NCBI GenBank assembly: GCA_033032175.1
Contig: CM065322.1
Coordinates: 15,004,001-15,068,000 of the forward strand
Direction: 5' to 3'
DNA length: 64,000 bases
Source of the DNA: Saturnia japonica
Taxonomy: Eukaryota > Arthropoda > Insecta > Lepidoptera > Saturniidae
The position numbers and the translations under genes were made by a program. The notes beneath the pieces were generated by a model that ran no database searches, was not told the DNA's origin, and saw only the letters and a program-made list of their open reading frames with translations. Shown piece after piece: positions 24,401 through 35,768 of this stretch; position 1 is the first letter of the stretch; each line of letters begins with the position of its first letter.

Positions 24401-27400
24401 TTTTTTTTAATTTTTTGATTATAAAAAATGCAACCAAACTTTCTCCGTTTTCCAATTCTAAATTTTTAATTTTCAATTAACAATATTATTAACCCTTTAA
24501 TAAACCATTTTAAATAAAATTTTTAAAAATAATATATAAATTTATTATATATTTAAATTCTTCCTAAAAAACCCAAAACACTTATTAAATAAGTTTTTAA
24601 ATATAAATATTTAATCTATAATTTAATTAAAAATTGGCCATGACAATTATTTAGGGATTAATTATTTATAATTTTTATCAAATAATTAATGATTATTAAT
24701 ATATATTCTCTAATGCATACATTAATATATTAAAATTTGAGGGTCCTTATAGAAAATTTTTTGTTTATGGTTAATTATATTCCCTTGTCTGATTTTTGTT
24801 TCGCTCTTATTATTAATTATAAAAGATCACCAACATTACATTAATAAAATTAAATACATGATGAAATTTTTATTCCTTATTATTTGGTTTCTTCCCTTAT
24901 GGTCACTAAAGGTTTGGGAATATAATTAGTTAACCTTCAATAACAAATTATATTTGATAGACTGCTTAGGATTTTTTTTAAATTTTTTATTAGCCTCTTA
25001 AAGGCCTTTTTTTTAAAATTAAATTTGTATGTTTAAAATTTTGAAACAAAAGAATTATATATTTGTTCCTTCCTCTTTTTAATTAAAGTATTTGTTTTGA
25101 TAATAGTTTTTTTTTATTATTAAATATTTTTCACTATATTGTTCCTGTTTTTACTTAATTTTAAATTTCCCGTTTTTTAAGGATTAATTCACTTGTTAAA
25201 AATTTGGTAACAATTTTTTTGAAAGTCTGGGTAAATTACTCGATTTCCTTTTTTAACGTTTAATTTCAGGAATCCTTTTTAAATTTAACCTTTTCAAAAA
25301 TTTTAAATTTGAAATAAGGAAACTTCAGGCTCTTTTAATTAATTATATTTCAAACCATTTAATTTGAATTTTTGCCAAAATTGGGAAAAGTTTTTCTTTG
25401 TAAGTGGAAAGGAATCGTTCCTGAAGGAAATTTCAACTTTTATTTGTTCTTATCGTGTTAATTTCCAAATTTGTTAGGTGGCTTTGACATTTAGGGGAAA
25501 TAAAGATTCTGTTATTTTTTTCTTGGGTAAATTTAGGGAAGGTAAAAAATTTTTTAACCGAAATTCGTATAGTAATTGGTGTTTATTTTAAAAAATTGTT
25601 GGGTTCAGATTTACAAATAATAAAGTTGTAAGGTTTTAAAATTAAATTTAATTAGTAATTTTAAATAAGGTAATTAATTATTATTATTTAAAAGTTTTTC
25701 TGAATAAAAAGAATCAAAAATTTTAAGAAAGTTTGAATTTTTCGCTCTTAAATGAATAAATTATTAAACTTAAGTTTAAATTAATAAAATTTTTATTATA
25801 ATCTGGTTTATCCTACTTGGAAAATTTTTTTTAAATCTAGATTGGGGAAATTTAAACACATTGGGGTTAAAACTTGTTATCTTCAACAAACCTGTTAGGT
25901 TATCAATGATTTAAATTTCCAATTTTAAAAATTCTTTTAATAAAAAATACATGCTAAGCAATATCAATTTAAACCTTTAAAAGTTAATTTTTAATAATTA
26001 CTGATATGTTGTTTAATAAAAAAAGAATTTTTATAGTTCCTAAAAAAACTTTGGATTTTTTCCCCAAAATGTTTTAAATTTAATTTTTAAAAAGCCTTTT
26101 TTACCCTTTTAAATGGGTGTTTTAGAAAAAAATTTTATTTGGATAAAATTTTTATTTTTTAAATTTAAATTAAATTTTATTTTTTACCCAAAATTTTTAA
26201 ATACTTTTCGCAAAAATTAAAAAAATTTAAAAAAAATCCCATGTTACGTTTAAAAGTTAATTTTAATTGAAAAAATTGTTTTAAAACCAAAATTAAATTT
26301 ATAACCATTCTTTTTTTAAAGGGAAATTTTATAATGCCAAATCTTTTTTAAATTTTTTTAATTTGGTAAAAAAAAATTTAAATTATTAACAAAATTTTAA
26401 ATTTCCTTCTTTTTTAAAAATTTATTTTTTGTATAAAAGTTTTGGTTTTTTTTTTTTTTAATAAAAAAAGGTTTTTCAAATTTTTCCCATTCCCTTTTTC
26501 CCTTTTTTTCCCTTGAAAAAAAATTTTTAAAATTAAACCCTTTTTTTAAACCAAAAAATTTTTTTATTTAAATTTTTCTTTCCCAAAACCTTTTTTTAAA
26601 ATTTTTTTTACTTTTAAAAAGAAAAAATTTTTTTAAAATTTAAAAAAAAAAAAAATAAAAAAACTTATAAAAAGGCAGTTTTCCTTTTTTTTTTAAATTT
26701 TAAACTATTTGTTTTTTTAAATTTTAAATTTTTTTTAAAAAATTTAAAATTAATTTTTAAAATTTTCAAAAAAACTTTTTTAATTTATCCAAAAAAGGGA
26801 TTTAAAATTTTTTTTTGGTTTTTTTTTTTTTTGGGTTTTTTAAAATTTTATTTTTTTTTAAACCAATTAAATTTAAATTTTAAATTTCCCCCTAAAATTT
26901 TTCATTTCAAAAAAAACTTGTTTAAAATTTATATAACGTTTTGTTTGGGGAAAAAAGGGGCTTTCTTAAAAAAAACCGGAAAACCCCCTTTTTTAAAAAA
27001 AATAAAATTTGGGGGTTTGAAAATTTCCGCCCTTTTTTCCCCCTTTTTTTTTTCCGTCCCCCAGGGGCCCCAAAAAAATAAAAAGGGGCCCCCCTTTGGG
27101 TGTTTTTTCCTTTACCGGGTCCCAATTTGGGGTTTTTCCCCGGTTTTTTGTTATAAAAACCCTTCCCCAAAATCCCGTTAAATTTAAAGGGTAAAACCCT
27201 AACAACCAAGGCCCAAGTAAAAAAAGTTTTTTTTTTAAAAAAGTTCCCCCAAGGGAAAAAAAAAATTTTAAAAAAAGTTTTTCCTAAAAAAAAAGGGCCC
27301 CAAAAACCCTAAATTCAAATTTAAATTTTTCCTCCCCGGAAAATTTCCTTTTTAAAAAGGGTTTCCAAATTAAAATTTTTAAGGAAAAAGGGATTTCTAC

Positions 27401-28862
27401 AAAAAAATGGGAGTTGGGCCTTTTGGGGTTGAAAAAAGTTATTTTCCCAGCAAATTTGGAAAACCAAAAAAAAATTTTTAAAATTTTGTATAAGTTAAAA
27501 ATTTTTAATAAAAAAAAACCCTCAAATGGGATTTTGGGCTGAAAATTTAAAAATTTTAAATTTAACCTTAAAAAAAATTTTAAATCATTTGTATTTTGGT
27601 TAAGGTATAGTTTTAAAGGGGGGAAAACGTTGAAAAAATTTGCCCCGTATTTCGTTTAAAAATTTAAAAGCGTTCCCTTTCAAATTTTGTGGTTTAAATT
27701 TGTTTTAAAAACCCGACAAACCTTTAAAACCCCTTCAAAAGGTGAATGAAAAGGGGTTTTTAAAAACCGCCTTCCAAAATTAATTTGTCCCAAAAAAAAA
27801 AAGTTAATTTTTATCTTTTAAAAACCGAAATTTTTTATAAAATTTCCCGGTTTTTAAAATCCCAAAAAATTTTTTTAAATTAAATAAGAAAATTTTTAAA
27901 AAAGGCCAGTAAATTTTTAATTTCAAAATAGGTAAATTTAACCAAATTTAAAATTTGTTTAAATTAAAATTTTTAAATCCTAAAAATTTTTTGGGAAAAA
28001 AGGGGGCCCAAAAAATTTAAGCTTAAATTTTTTGGAAAAACATTTTAAAATCTTAAAAACCCAAATTTATTTTTTTTTGGGGTTTAATTAAATAACCCAA
28101 AAAATTTTTAAACCTTTAAACGCTTTAAAAATTTTTAAATTTCCGAAAATTTTTTAAAAATTTTCCTTCCGAAAAAAAATTTTAAATTTAAAAAAAGGTT
28201 TGGGTTTTTGGTAAACCCTTTTTTTCCTTTTTGGGAAAACCCCCCGGCAAAAATTGGGGTTATAAAACTAAATTTTTCATTTTTTCTTTGAAAATTTTTT
28301 CCCCGGGGAAAAATAAAACCTGGCAAAATTTTTTAAAACCCCTTTTTTAAATATGGAAACAATTTGGTTTTTTAAACCGTTGGGCCCTTTTAAATTTTTT
28401 CCAAAGAAATTTTAAATTTTAAAAAATTTTTGCCCGGGGAAAATTAGAAAAAGCAAAAAAAGGGGAAAAAAAAATTCCCCATTAAAAATTTTTAATGCCA
28501 AAGTTTAAAATTTAAAAAATTTTAAAAAATTTTTGGTTAAAAGCCATATACTTTAAAATTTTTTCCCTTTTTTTCCCAATAAAAGTTTCCCTTAAAGAAG
28601 AAAATTTTAAATTTAAAATTTAATTTAATTTTTTAAAGTTATTTAATTTAAAATTTTTATTAAATTTTTAAAAGGACTTTTTTGTTAAAAATTTTTTTTT
28701 CCCTAAAATTAAACTTAAAACCGGCAAAAAGTCAAAAATATTTAAATTTAATTTAAACTTTAAACAAATTTAAAATTTTTTAAAAAAAAATTTTCTTAAA
28801 AAAAAAAACCTTCAAAAAATAAAGTCTAACAAATTTTAATTTTTGCCATTTAAATTTGGGTT
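18305..28862. other. 10.5-kb AT-rich, homopolymer-run tract, no credible genes
   Basis: No domain-bearing frame is recognised here. From about 18,305 the coding frame of the preceding transposase dissolves. From about 26,000 to 28,860 nearly every base occurs in runs of two or more (for example GGGGAAAAAAGGGGC at 26,947). The right edge is abrupt: clean BEL integrase starts at 28,863. A small minus-strand frame at 21,646-21,870 is preceded by an acceptor-like TTCTTATTACAG (about 21,837-21,848) and could be a damaged exon. I infer unpolished or gap-filled consensus rather than a biological sequence, though an AT-rich satellite-like region cannot be excluded. Confidence 0.6.
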
Positions 28863-29130
28863 CCCTACATGGCAGATTTACCACCGGATCGTATAACGGG
28901 CGTGCGTGCATTTCTCGGAGTCGGCACGGATTTTGCTGGCCCCTACTTTATAAAATCTAGTACCTTGCGAAACATTAAAATACAAAAATGTTATTTATGT
29001 GTTTTTGTCTGTCTCGCGACTAAAGCGGTTCACTTAGAGGTAGTTGCGGATCTTTCGGTAGATGCCTTTGTAGCAGCCTTCACTCGGTTTATTTCCAGAA
29101 GGGGGTTGCCATCTTTGATTCGTTAGGATT

Positions 29131-29144
29131 GCGGGACAAACTTT
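29131..29144. repeat. 14-bp target-site duplication, left copy
   Basis: GCGGGACAAACTTT occurs here and at 30,590-30,603, flanking the LINE insertion. The uninterrupted left arm has a single copy at this place, which confirms target-primed insertion into an already formed arm. Confidence 0.92.
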
Positions 29145-29370
29145 TTTTTTTTTTTTGGTGAGGTATTTACCCCCACCCCCTAATTTTACTTCTAACATAA
29201 TCAGAGATATGAGTTTCAATACATTGGGTTAAATAAATTTTTTCAGTACCACACAATTTTAAAACCTCCGACTTTAATTTCTCTTTAATACCTATACTAT
29301 GCTTCCCCCTTTTATTTATTTATTTATTTATTCGAAAAGTAAAACATTCTTAGTAACTACCATTTACAAT

Positions 29371-29757
29371 TTTCTTAAAATTAAGTAAGTCTATTTGTCA
29401 ATTAATAAAATACAATTGTCATCTAATTTACCAAATTAATTAATGTCAATAAATACATCTAACAGAAATAAAAAACTGAAAAATAAAACTAACAACATAT
29501 ACAACACAATACAATTTCCTTAAATTTAATAAGTCTAATTGTCAACTAACTGTCATCTAATTTACCGAATTAATTCATGTCAATAAATACATCTAATGGC
29601 AATAAAAAACCGAAAAAGGAACCAATAACATATACAACACAAACACAATTTTCATAAATTAAATAAGTCTAATTGTCAATTAATAAAATACAACTTTCGA
29701 TTCATGTCAATACATACGTAACAATATCCAACAATATATACAACACAATATTTTAAA
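29371..29757 (-). repeat. ~140-bp tandem repeats in the LINE 3' UTR
   Basis: Three imperfect units (about 29,371-29,512, 29,513-29,648 and 29,649-29,757). Each contains AATAAGTCTAATTGTCAA-like, ATTCATGTCAATAAATAC-like and ATATACAACACAA words. The third unit is shortened. Confidence 0.75.
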
Positions 29758-29836
29758 TAACAATTTAATTATTCTACAATTATCCTATATGACTAGAATA
29801 AAATATAATCAACTTTTAAAAATGGAGACGTAAATA

Positions 29837-30589
29837 TTATTTGTTTCTTTTATTTGCAGCTTTAACTACTTTTTCCATGAAATCCATAAAAGGATTCCTA
29901 GTATCCTCGTCCGACACCAACAATTCCAAATTTTCCAGCACCACCTTACGGCCGAGCCTGGACTCGAGATCGAACCTGGACGAGCCGAAGCATGGACAAT
30001 CTATGATGAGATGTAGAATTGTCTCGGCAATATCCGGGTCGCATTCACACGTGGGACTGTCCTTGATCTTGAAGCGGTACAGGTACGCCGCAAATCCCCC
30101 ATGGCCTGTAAAGGCTTGGACATGGGCGGGTAACAGGTCGACCTTCCTCAACACCCGATGGGCGTCTGCCACATTGGGGAAGAAGGCCCGCGTCACCCCA
30201 CCCGTGTCTGAGGACTCGTAGCGCGCCTGCCACTTAAGGACAGTCTCCTCCCGTATGATTTTCTTTGCATATGACACCGGAAACCGATCGTAATCAGCCA
30301 CGGTCTTCTTGTGGGCGGCCTTCTTCGCCAACACGTCGGCACGTTCGTTGCCGGCCGTACCAACGTGAGCACGCACCCAGTGTAAGTGCACCTCTCGCCC
30401 CTCCGCTCTAATGGCACGAATTGTTTTCTGCGTTGCGAGAGCCAGACGGTGAGGCGGGACTGGATTGGCCAGCATCTCCAGTGACGACTTAGAGTCACTG
30501 TAAATACTAACCTCCCCGTCACCAGCTTTATGCACCATCTGTACCGCCCTATGCAACGCATACAACTCGGCCTGGAAAACAGAGCAGAA
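29837..30589 (-). CDS. LINE ORF2 C-terminus: RNase H fragment and zinc knuckle
   Basis: About 250-codon open frame on the minus strand (the nominal first codons extend into the target duplication at 30,590-30,598). It starts inside RNase H: the catalytic Glu (VFQAELYALHRAV) and Asp (IYSDSKSSLEML) are visible, as is WVRAHVGTAGNERAD. The first Asp (TDGSK) was lost by 5' truncation. Downstream is a reverse-transcriptase-tail Cys/His motif (CECDPDIAETILHLIIDCPCF). RNase H in LINEs removes RNA during target-primed synthesis. Without reverse transcriptase this fragment is not autonomous. It is the more intact of the two copies in the window. Confidence 0.88.
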   Translation of the reverse strand, partial: FCSVFQAELYALHRAVQMVHKAGDGEVSIYSDSKSSLEMLANPVPPHRLALATQKTIRAIRAEGREVHLHWVRAHVGTAGNERADVLAKKAAHKKTVADYDRFPVSYAKKIIREETVLKWQARYESSDTGGVTRAFFPNVADAHRVLRKVDLLPAHVQAFTGHGGFAAYLYRFKIKDSPTCECDPDIAETILHLIIDCPCFGSSRFDLESRLGRKVVLENLELLVSDEDTRNPFMDFMEKVVKAANKRNK

Positions 30590-30603
30590 GCGGGACAAAC
30601 TTT
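30590..30603. repeat. 14-bp target-site duplication, right copy
   Basis: Second copy of GCGGGACAAACTTT, directly followed by the continuing BEL integrase sequence. Confidence 0.92.
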
Positions 30604-31320
30604 ACGGGTACTGACAAATATTTGAAAGAGTTGTACGTCTTTTTACGAAACAATCATTCTGATTTAGAACAGAAATTGACTAGGGACAACATAACGTGGT
30701 TGTTCAACGCTCCTGCAAGCCCCAACTTCGGAGGTCTTTTTGAGTCCACCGTTAAGTCGGCAAAGACTCATGCTAGGCGTGTTATCGGTGAAACTAAGCT
30801 TACATTTGAGGAACTTACAACGATCTTCACTGAAATAGAGGCGATTTTGAATTCACGGCCGTTATGTCCCCTTAGTACAGATCCGCTGGATTTAGAAGTG
30901 TTGACACCGGGACACTTTTTGATTGGGCAACCGCTAGTTGCGCTCCCCGAATATCCTTATACGGAAGTTAAAATAACTCTGTTGTCTCGGTATCAACAGC
31001 TACAAAAGATGTCTCAACATTTTTGGTCACATTGGCGAAACGAATATCTTCATACTCTTCAACAGCGATTTAAATGGACTTCGGTTACGGATCCACCTAA
31101 ACTAGGCGATCTAGTGTTGATTAAAGATGAGAATTTAGCTCCTCTTCATTGGAGACGAGGTAGAATTGTTAAATTATTACCCGGTAGAGACGGAATTGTT
31201 AGGGTAACGGAGGTAAAAACACAGGGCGGAGTTTTAATGAGACCCGTTTCAAAATTGTGTAAGTTGCCATCGGTAAATTTGGAATAGGTAAGCAAGGCGG
31301 ACCTTGCTTAGGCGGCGGGA

Positions 31321-31672
31321 TGTTCAGGCAACACGTTTTTTTATCTGTGCTCCGGTTGTCGGTGTTACGACGCTTGGGAGCGCGAACGGTTTTCTTCAAA
31401 AAAAAAAAAAAAAACGGTTTTTTGACATCGGACTGGTCGGAGTGTTCGGAGCACTTTTATCATATTTCCAAGTTTATTAAGTACTGTGATTGCCTCAGCT
31501 TGTTCGTGGTGGAACAGTTTTGTGTGTACCTAATCAGATACAATAACTCGGACAACGGCGGCCGCTACAGTGAAGTGGATTTGCACCCGGTCAAGGACAC
31601 AACATCAACGGCGATCCCCAGGTAAGTCGGCACTGTTCAGCCGGGCTCAGTTATTTCTGGTGGGCCTGAACA
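31321..31672 (+). mobile_element. BEL/Pao 3' LTR, right-arm copy
   Basis: 352-bp LTR with TGTTCAGGC...GCCTGAACA ends, preceded by the purine tract GGCGGCGGGA and followed by ACTCC, as in the left arm. It is longer than the left copy mainly through a longer A run near 31,400. No 5' LTR exists in either arm. Confidence 0.85.
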
Positions 31673-31769
31673 ACTCCCGAATTGACAGGATATAGGAAGT
31701 TCCGGGACCGGCGAATCACAAGACTAGACGGCTTTAATTCGCCGTTCTTAGTATCCGACCCCCACAAAT

Positions 31770-32340
31770 ATTGATCTCTAGTTAGTAACTAAAAAACAAA
31801 GAGGAAATGAAAGTCCGAAGATAATGCCAAATTTGCGCGTTGAGAGCTTCTAATAGCTAAATTTAAGTTTTATATCGTAGCAAAACACTTCACTTGTATA
31901 TGTAGTTTTACTAAATTTTAAAGCAAGTTTTTTTTTAATAATGTTTAATTTTTATGTTATTTTGAAAACATTAAGTTTTTAGTGTTGTATGCCTATTGAA
32001 ATCTAGTTACTAATTAGAAAACATAGAGGAAATGAAACAAGTAAGATAATGCCAAATATGCGCCCTTTAAGAGCTACTAGAAGCGAAGTTTAAGTTTTAT
32101 ATCATAGCAAAACGTTTCACTTGTATACTTAGTTTTACTAAATTTTAGGGCGTTTTTTTGGAAAACTATTCAATTTATTATGTTTTATTTTGAAGACTTT
32201 AAGTTTTTCATGCTTTAATGATAACTATTTAGTATGTAGGAAACAATGTGGAAATTAAAGTTCCAAGATAATCCCAAATAGGCTCGTTAACAGCTAAGAT
32301 AAAGTTTTATATAATATTATAGTAAATTTATACAGTGGCA
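31770..32340 (+). repeat. ~230-bp tandem repeats, right-arm copy
   Basis: Mirror of 14,243-14,813. Units are at about 31,770-32,000 and 32,001-32,230, plus a partial unit to 32,340. One visible difference from the left arm is GCCTATTGAAAT here against a CTCATACAACA context there. Confidence 0.7.
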
Positions 32341-32484
32341 CTTTTATAAGTTGTTGTAATTTTGGCGGTTGTTAATATTAATCAAATTTCCTTCGGCTGT
32401 GGCTTTCGTAATTCGTGCAAAGATCATGATAATAACCTGATAGGTACTGGAAAAAGAATAGAGGAACCGACGAATGCATAAAAA

Positions 32485-33270
32485 ACCAAGATGTGTTCTG
32501 CTGTATAATAAAACAAAAAAGGAATTAACTTTTCTGACCAGATGTCTTATTATTATACAACGTTGAAGAGAGGAATCAAATGGAGAAAAGTTGTAATGGA
32601 GTTAATATTCGATATGGCACTAATTAATGCCTGGATTGTGTTTAATTCAAACCAAAATGATGGAAAAAAGTTACCAAAAAGACTTTATGGACAAACTTAT
32701 AGAATCTTTTACAAAGAAGGAAATCGATGTGATCCCAGGTAATTTTGAGATATATTTCTTAGTCTTGATCAAAGTAAACTTTCCATAGGCTTACCATGTC
32801 AACGTGTAGAAGCTTTCATAAACTAAGCTTCACATTTGGTCATTATTAAGGTATTTCTTATTGTTCCCTTTTCGAAAAATTTAATTAGCATACTGAATTT
32901 AAGCTTACCTAGCTACTCTTTCAAAATTTTTAGGATAAAGCAAACACGTTAATTTAATGCAGTTATACATTATTATTGTTATTCACATCTATGATCTAAC
33001 CTAAGTAACAATGCCAGTTTTATTTCATTATCTTACCATTTTCGTTATTTTTCAGCACTAGAAAGCAGCGCGCGTCATTACCTCGAAAAGGTTGAAAAAA
33101 GAAGATGTCTTGGTTGTTACCAGAAACTCCACACATTATTACCATGTCGTGAAGCTGACAAAAAATCCTAAAAGATTTTGACTCAGCGAACTCAGTGCAA
33201 AAAATCTTATTGTCTGCCCTTTTTCATTCACGCATTCACCGAGGAGCCAGTGGTACAGGTGGAGGAGGCC
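32485..33270 (+). pseudogene. piggyBac C-terminal fragment, right-arm copy
   Basis: Mirror of 13,310-14,115. It shows the same GINFSDQM (Asn for the third catalytic Asp), the same two frameshifts, the intron beginning GTAATTTTGAG near 32,741, and the same Cys-rich exon (about 33,057-33,270). Sharing identical lesions shows that the fragment was already dead before the arms duplicated. Confidence 0.8.
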
Positions 33271-33738
33271 CTGCTCTGTTAACTAAATTAACAGATTTAG
33301 AACAACGAGTTCTAAATTTGATAGGGCCTCTAGCTTCCACTGGCATTTTTGATGTGAAGGAAGCTGGAATACCACAGGTTACTAATTTTAAACATACTAG
33401 TTGTACAAACATACACTAACACATACATACCGTACTGCAACTGCTGAACATAGGTCACCCACATAGACATCCATTACAACTGATCCTGCTCAAGTTGCAT
33501 TCAGTGACTTTATAATAATAAGTAATTTTTTTATTGTAGGCAAAACAACTCATAACATATACGAGTGTATTTTATTTTAATATAATACATTTTACTTATT
33601 TCTATATCACAAATTGTTTAGTATTTAATATTAATTTTGTTTTCACAGATAGCTGAAGAATTGCAACAGTCACTTTCCACAACAACAGTACGGATACATA
33701 CTCCTCTAGTATTACTTGAGGCCATAGAAGATCAACGT
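33195..33738 (+). pseudogene. SANT-like gene fragment, right-arm copy
   Basis: Mirror of the first two exons of the gene at 12,100-13,400. The exon to 33,377 has TGGGGP and LEQRVLNLIGPL (with A-to-S just after). The exon at about 33,650-33,738 follows a TTTTCACAG acceptor. The proline-rich third exon is missing because the arm ends at 33,832. Confidence 0.6.
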
Positions 33739-33835
33739 TAAGTACTATAAGTATTAACCTTTAACATGTACCATACTATATAACATGAGTACCATAAACT
33801 CGAAGCAGAAAAAAATAAATTAAGTAATAGCCTCA

Positions 33836-34229
33836 TAGTTCATAGTTTGTGTGATGGCCATTAAGGTCACCTAGTACAAGTGTCTTTTTATCAGATACGG
33901 AGAAAAGATCGTCCCAATCTCTTTGAGTAGTGATTGTCAGGTGGACAATAAACAGAGATTACATTTTTAATTTGGCTACAATTAAATATTTTGATATGTA
34001 TAAATTCTATACCTGGATTGTGAAGTGTGGAATTACACATTTGTGCCTGTACAGATTTATGGGTTAGGATAGCCACACCCCCGTAACCATTATTTCTATC
34101 TTTTCTATAAACATTGTAATTATTTACTTTAATATGTACTTCAGAATTGAGCCATGTTTCGCTTAGTGTTATAATATGAATGTTTTCTTGGATCAACAAA
34201 TGTTCAAGCATTTGTAATTTAGGTCGCAA
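33836..34229 (-). CDS. jockey-like LINE ORF2 endonuclease, truncated
   Basis: Start of a LINE ORF2: an APE-type endonuclease/exonuclease/phosphatase domain, with ITLSETWL, GYGGVAILTH and ISVYCPP in order. A GDLNGHH motif (33,842-33,880) lies in another frame, so a frameshift occurs near 33,890. The domain nicks target DNA to prime reverse transcription. The gene is cut at the edge of the inverted repeat (33,834), so reverse transcriptase is missing. It lies directly 3' of the ORF1 gene on the same strand. Confidence 0.85.
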
Positions 34230-34279
34230 ACTTCTAGCATTCTATTGAAATAAATTTAGTTTTGAAATTTTTACCACCA

Positions 34280-35768
34280 TTACTCTTGAGTATTTGGAAA
34301 CATATTCTTAATAACCGTAATTTCAGACACGTATGTAACTAATGACTGTATACACCAATCAACAACCATTCTAACAATTGATTTTATCTTCTCTACCCAA
34401 CTGGATCTTTTCTTAAATATAACCTCCTTTAACTTGTCTAATTGCTGCTTAATATTTGATTCTGGTTCCTCTCGTGTTTCTTCTCTATCTTTACGTGTAG
34501 AAGACCTTTCATGACAACTAAAATCATCTTCAGATATGTCATCGGACTCTGATCTTGGGCACTCGATGTCCGCAACAACATTATCGGTGATGTGATAAAG
34601 ATTATTTTTCTTCTTTAACATTGATTTCTTAGACTGCTCCTTCATTCGTCCTCTTGAAGTCTTAGGTTTTTTTATATTGAGGGGGTTTCTTTTTACTCGC
34701 AACACTGGCATAAGTATTTTCGCTCAAAGGCTCTTCATGAGAAGACATAATATGTTCCGCCGCCTGCTGCTGTATGGTTCTTACAACTTCATCTTCTTTC
34801 TTTTTATATGGCAATGGAGACGGTGGCACATACATCGTGAGCGCTCTTCTAAAAGTATAATTGAATTCCGACATAATGTCACGAAGCCGTTTTTCTTTAT
34901 TGTATACGGGGCATAGTTTAGAAAAAGCCATATGGTCACCCTCAGAGTTACAACATTTGTATATTTCAGTTATACAATTTGTATGAGACTGCCCACATTT
35001 AGGACAAAGTTCTTTGATTGAAGGGCAAATTTTACGTATATGGCCAAATCTCCAACACTTTGAACACTGGGTAACGGGGAAATTATATGGAAATACTTTA
35101 ATTCGTAATTCAAATAAACAGACGTACTGAGATAATGATGGACCACAAAAACCAATTCTTACCGCTTCACTAGCCTCCCACCCCTCTTCAGTTCTGCGTT
35201 TAAGACGTTTTGTAGTTTCTATTTGAATATCACTAGAGATTTGCTGCTTAAGTTCCTCTTCAGATAATTCCAAATCAATGTCTTTGATGACACCGTAAGA
35301 CAGACCTACTTCCCAAGTTCTTTGACTTCTCCATCCTAAATGTGAAAACGCTGGACAAGCTAAGAATTTCTCTGAACTTTCTTTATTATCATATGTGAGT
35401 AGTAGTTTAAACTTGTTAACATATTTCACCCTTGTAATTCCCGTAATCATATGGGTCTTTAATAATTTAGCCAAAGCGAACTGTTTTGGTAGTATATCTA
35501 AACTACTCACACATATTTGTTCCTCTTCTATTGGCACCCGGTGAATTCTACTATAGTTTCTACTCGTCTTATTTCTTTTCCCCACTTGTTGCCATAACTC
35601 TTCATCTTCAATTTCAAGTCTTCTTTTGTTCCTTAATGTATTGTTTCCTACCTCCATATCGTCATCCAACTGTGTTTGAAATCCTATTATATTTTCACCC
35701 GATATTAATTCATTATTATGTATATCTGACGTATCTTCATTCAAAATTGTACTGTTATCCATAATCAT
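34280..35768 (-). CDS. jockey-like LINE ORF1 (Gag-like), frame split
   Basis: The main frame 35,768-34,662 encodes 368 residues: an acidic N-terminus, an RNA-recognition-like middle, and zinc knuckles from about residue 235 (CSKCWRFGHIRKIC, then CPKCGQSHTNC and a CC...H...C set). The frame then ends, but an overlapping +1 frame (34,711-34,280, 143 residues) continues as a basic, then acidic, tail. Both meet at a run of seven A (34,667-34,673). This is either a one-base indel or +1 frameshifting. ORF1 proteins bind element RNA and carry it to the nucleus. Knuckles are intact. Confidence 0.85.

Larger units (their letters stand above)
29145..30589 (-). mobile_element. 5'-truncated non-LTR retrotransposon (LINE)
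   Basis: 1,445-bp insertion in the BEL integrase. Its poly-A tail appears as about 15 T at 29,142-29,156, and its 5' end is truncated inside the RNase H domain at 30,589. The 14-bp target duplication flanks it. The 3' UTR shares short blocks (CCTCCGACTTTA, then a CCTATACTATGCTTCCCC-like stretch) with the LINE fragment at 53,116-54,600, so both are one family. A TTTA microsatellite lies at 29,310-29,332. Confidence 0.92.
28869..31287 (+). pseudogene. BEL/Pao integrase in right arm, split by LINE
   Basis: Second copy of the integrase at 15,289-16,839, starting at MADLPPDR (residue 191 of the left copy). The first part (28,869-29,125) has the first Asp (GTDFAGP) and keeps the family-typical KAVHLE where the left copy has KAVNLQ. 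A C-to-A change makes TAG at 29,124 instead of the Ser before the second Asp. The LINE insertion follows. The reading frame resumes at 30,604 and runs to 31,287 with the catalytic Glu (GLFES) and DUF5641 region. It is inactive because of the stop and the insertion. Confidence 0.9.
28863..33832. repeat. right arm of the large inverted repeat
   Basis: Inverted copy of 12,748-16,254, interrupted by a LINE at 29,145-30,589. The inner edge at 28,863 borders the homopolymer tract. The outer edge at AGTAATAGCCTC (33,823-33,834) borders a truncated LINE endonuclease gene. Both edges cut through reading frames. The arms therefore arose by duplication or inversion, or by an assembly join, and not by transposition. 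Confidence 0.88.

Noticed and set aside
26831..27209. Overlapping open frames of 70-116 codons on both strands
   Set aside because: They consist of Phe/Lys/Gly/Pro runs produced by homopolymers in the low-quality tract; no domain, start context or composition like a real gene.
29841..30561. Additional open frames of 60-126 codons on both strands
   Set aside because: Shadows of the GC-richer RNase H gene.
12748..33832. Fold-back read artefact as the sole explanation for the inverted repeat
   Set aside because: The arms differ at scattered sites, and one has a genuine LINE insertion with a target duplication, so they are two real sequences, though their placement may still be wrong.
35486..35764. 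Plus-strand frame rich in Tyr, Leu and Phe (92 codons)
   Set aside because: It is the antisense shadow of the LINE ORF1 gene.
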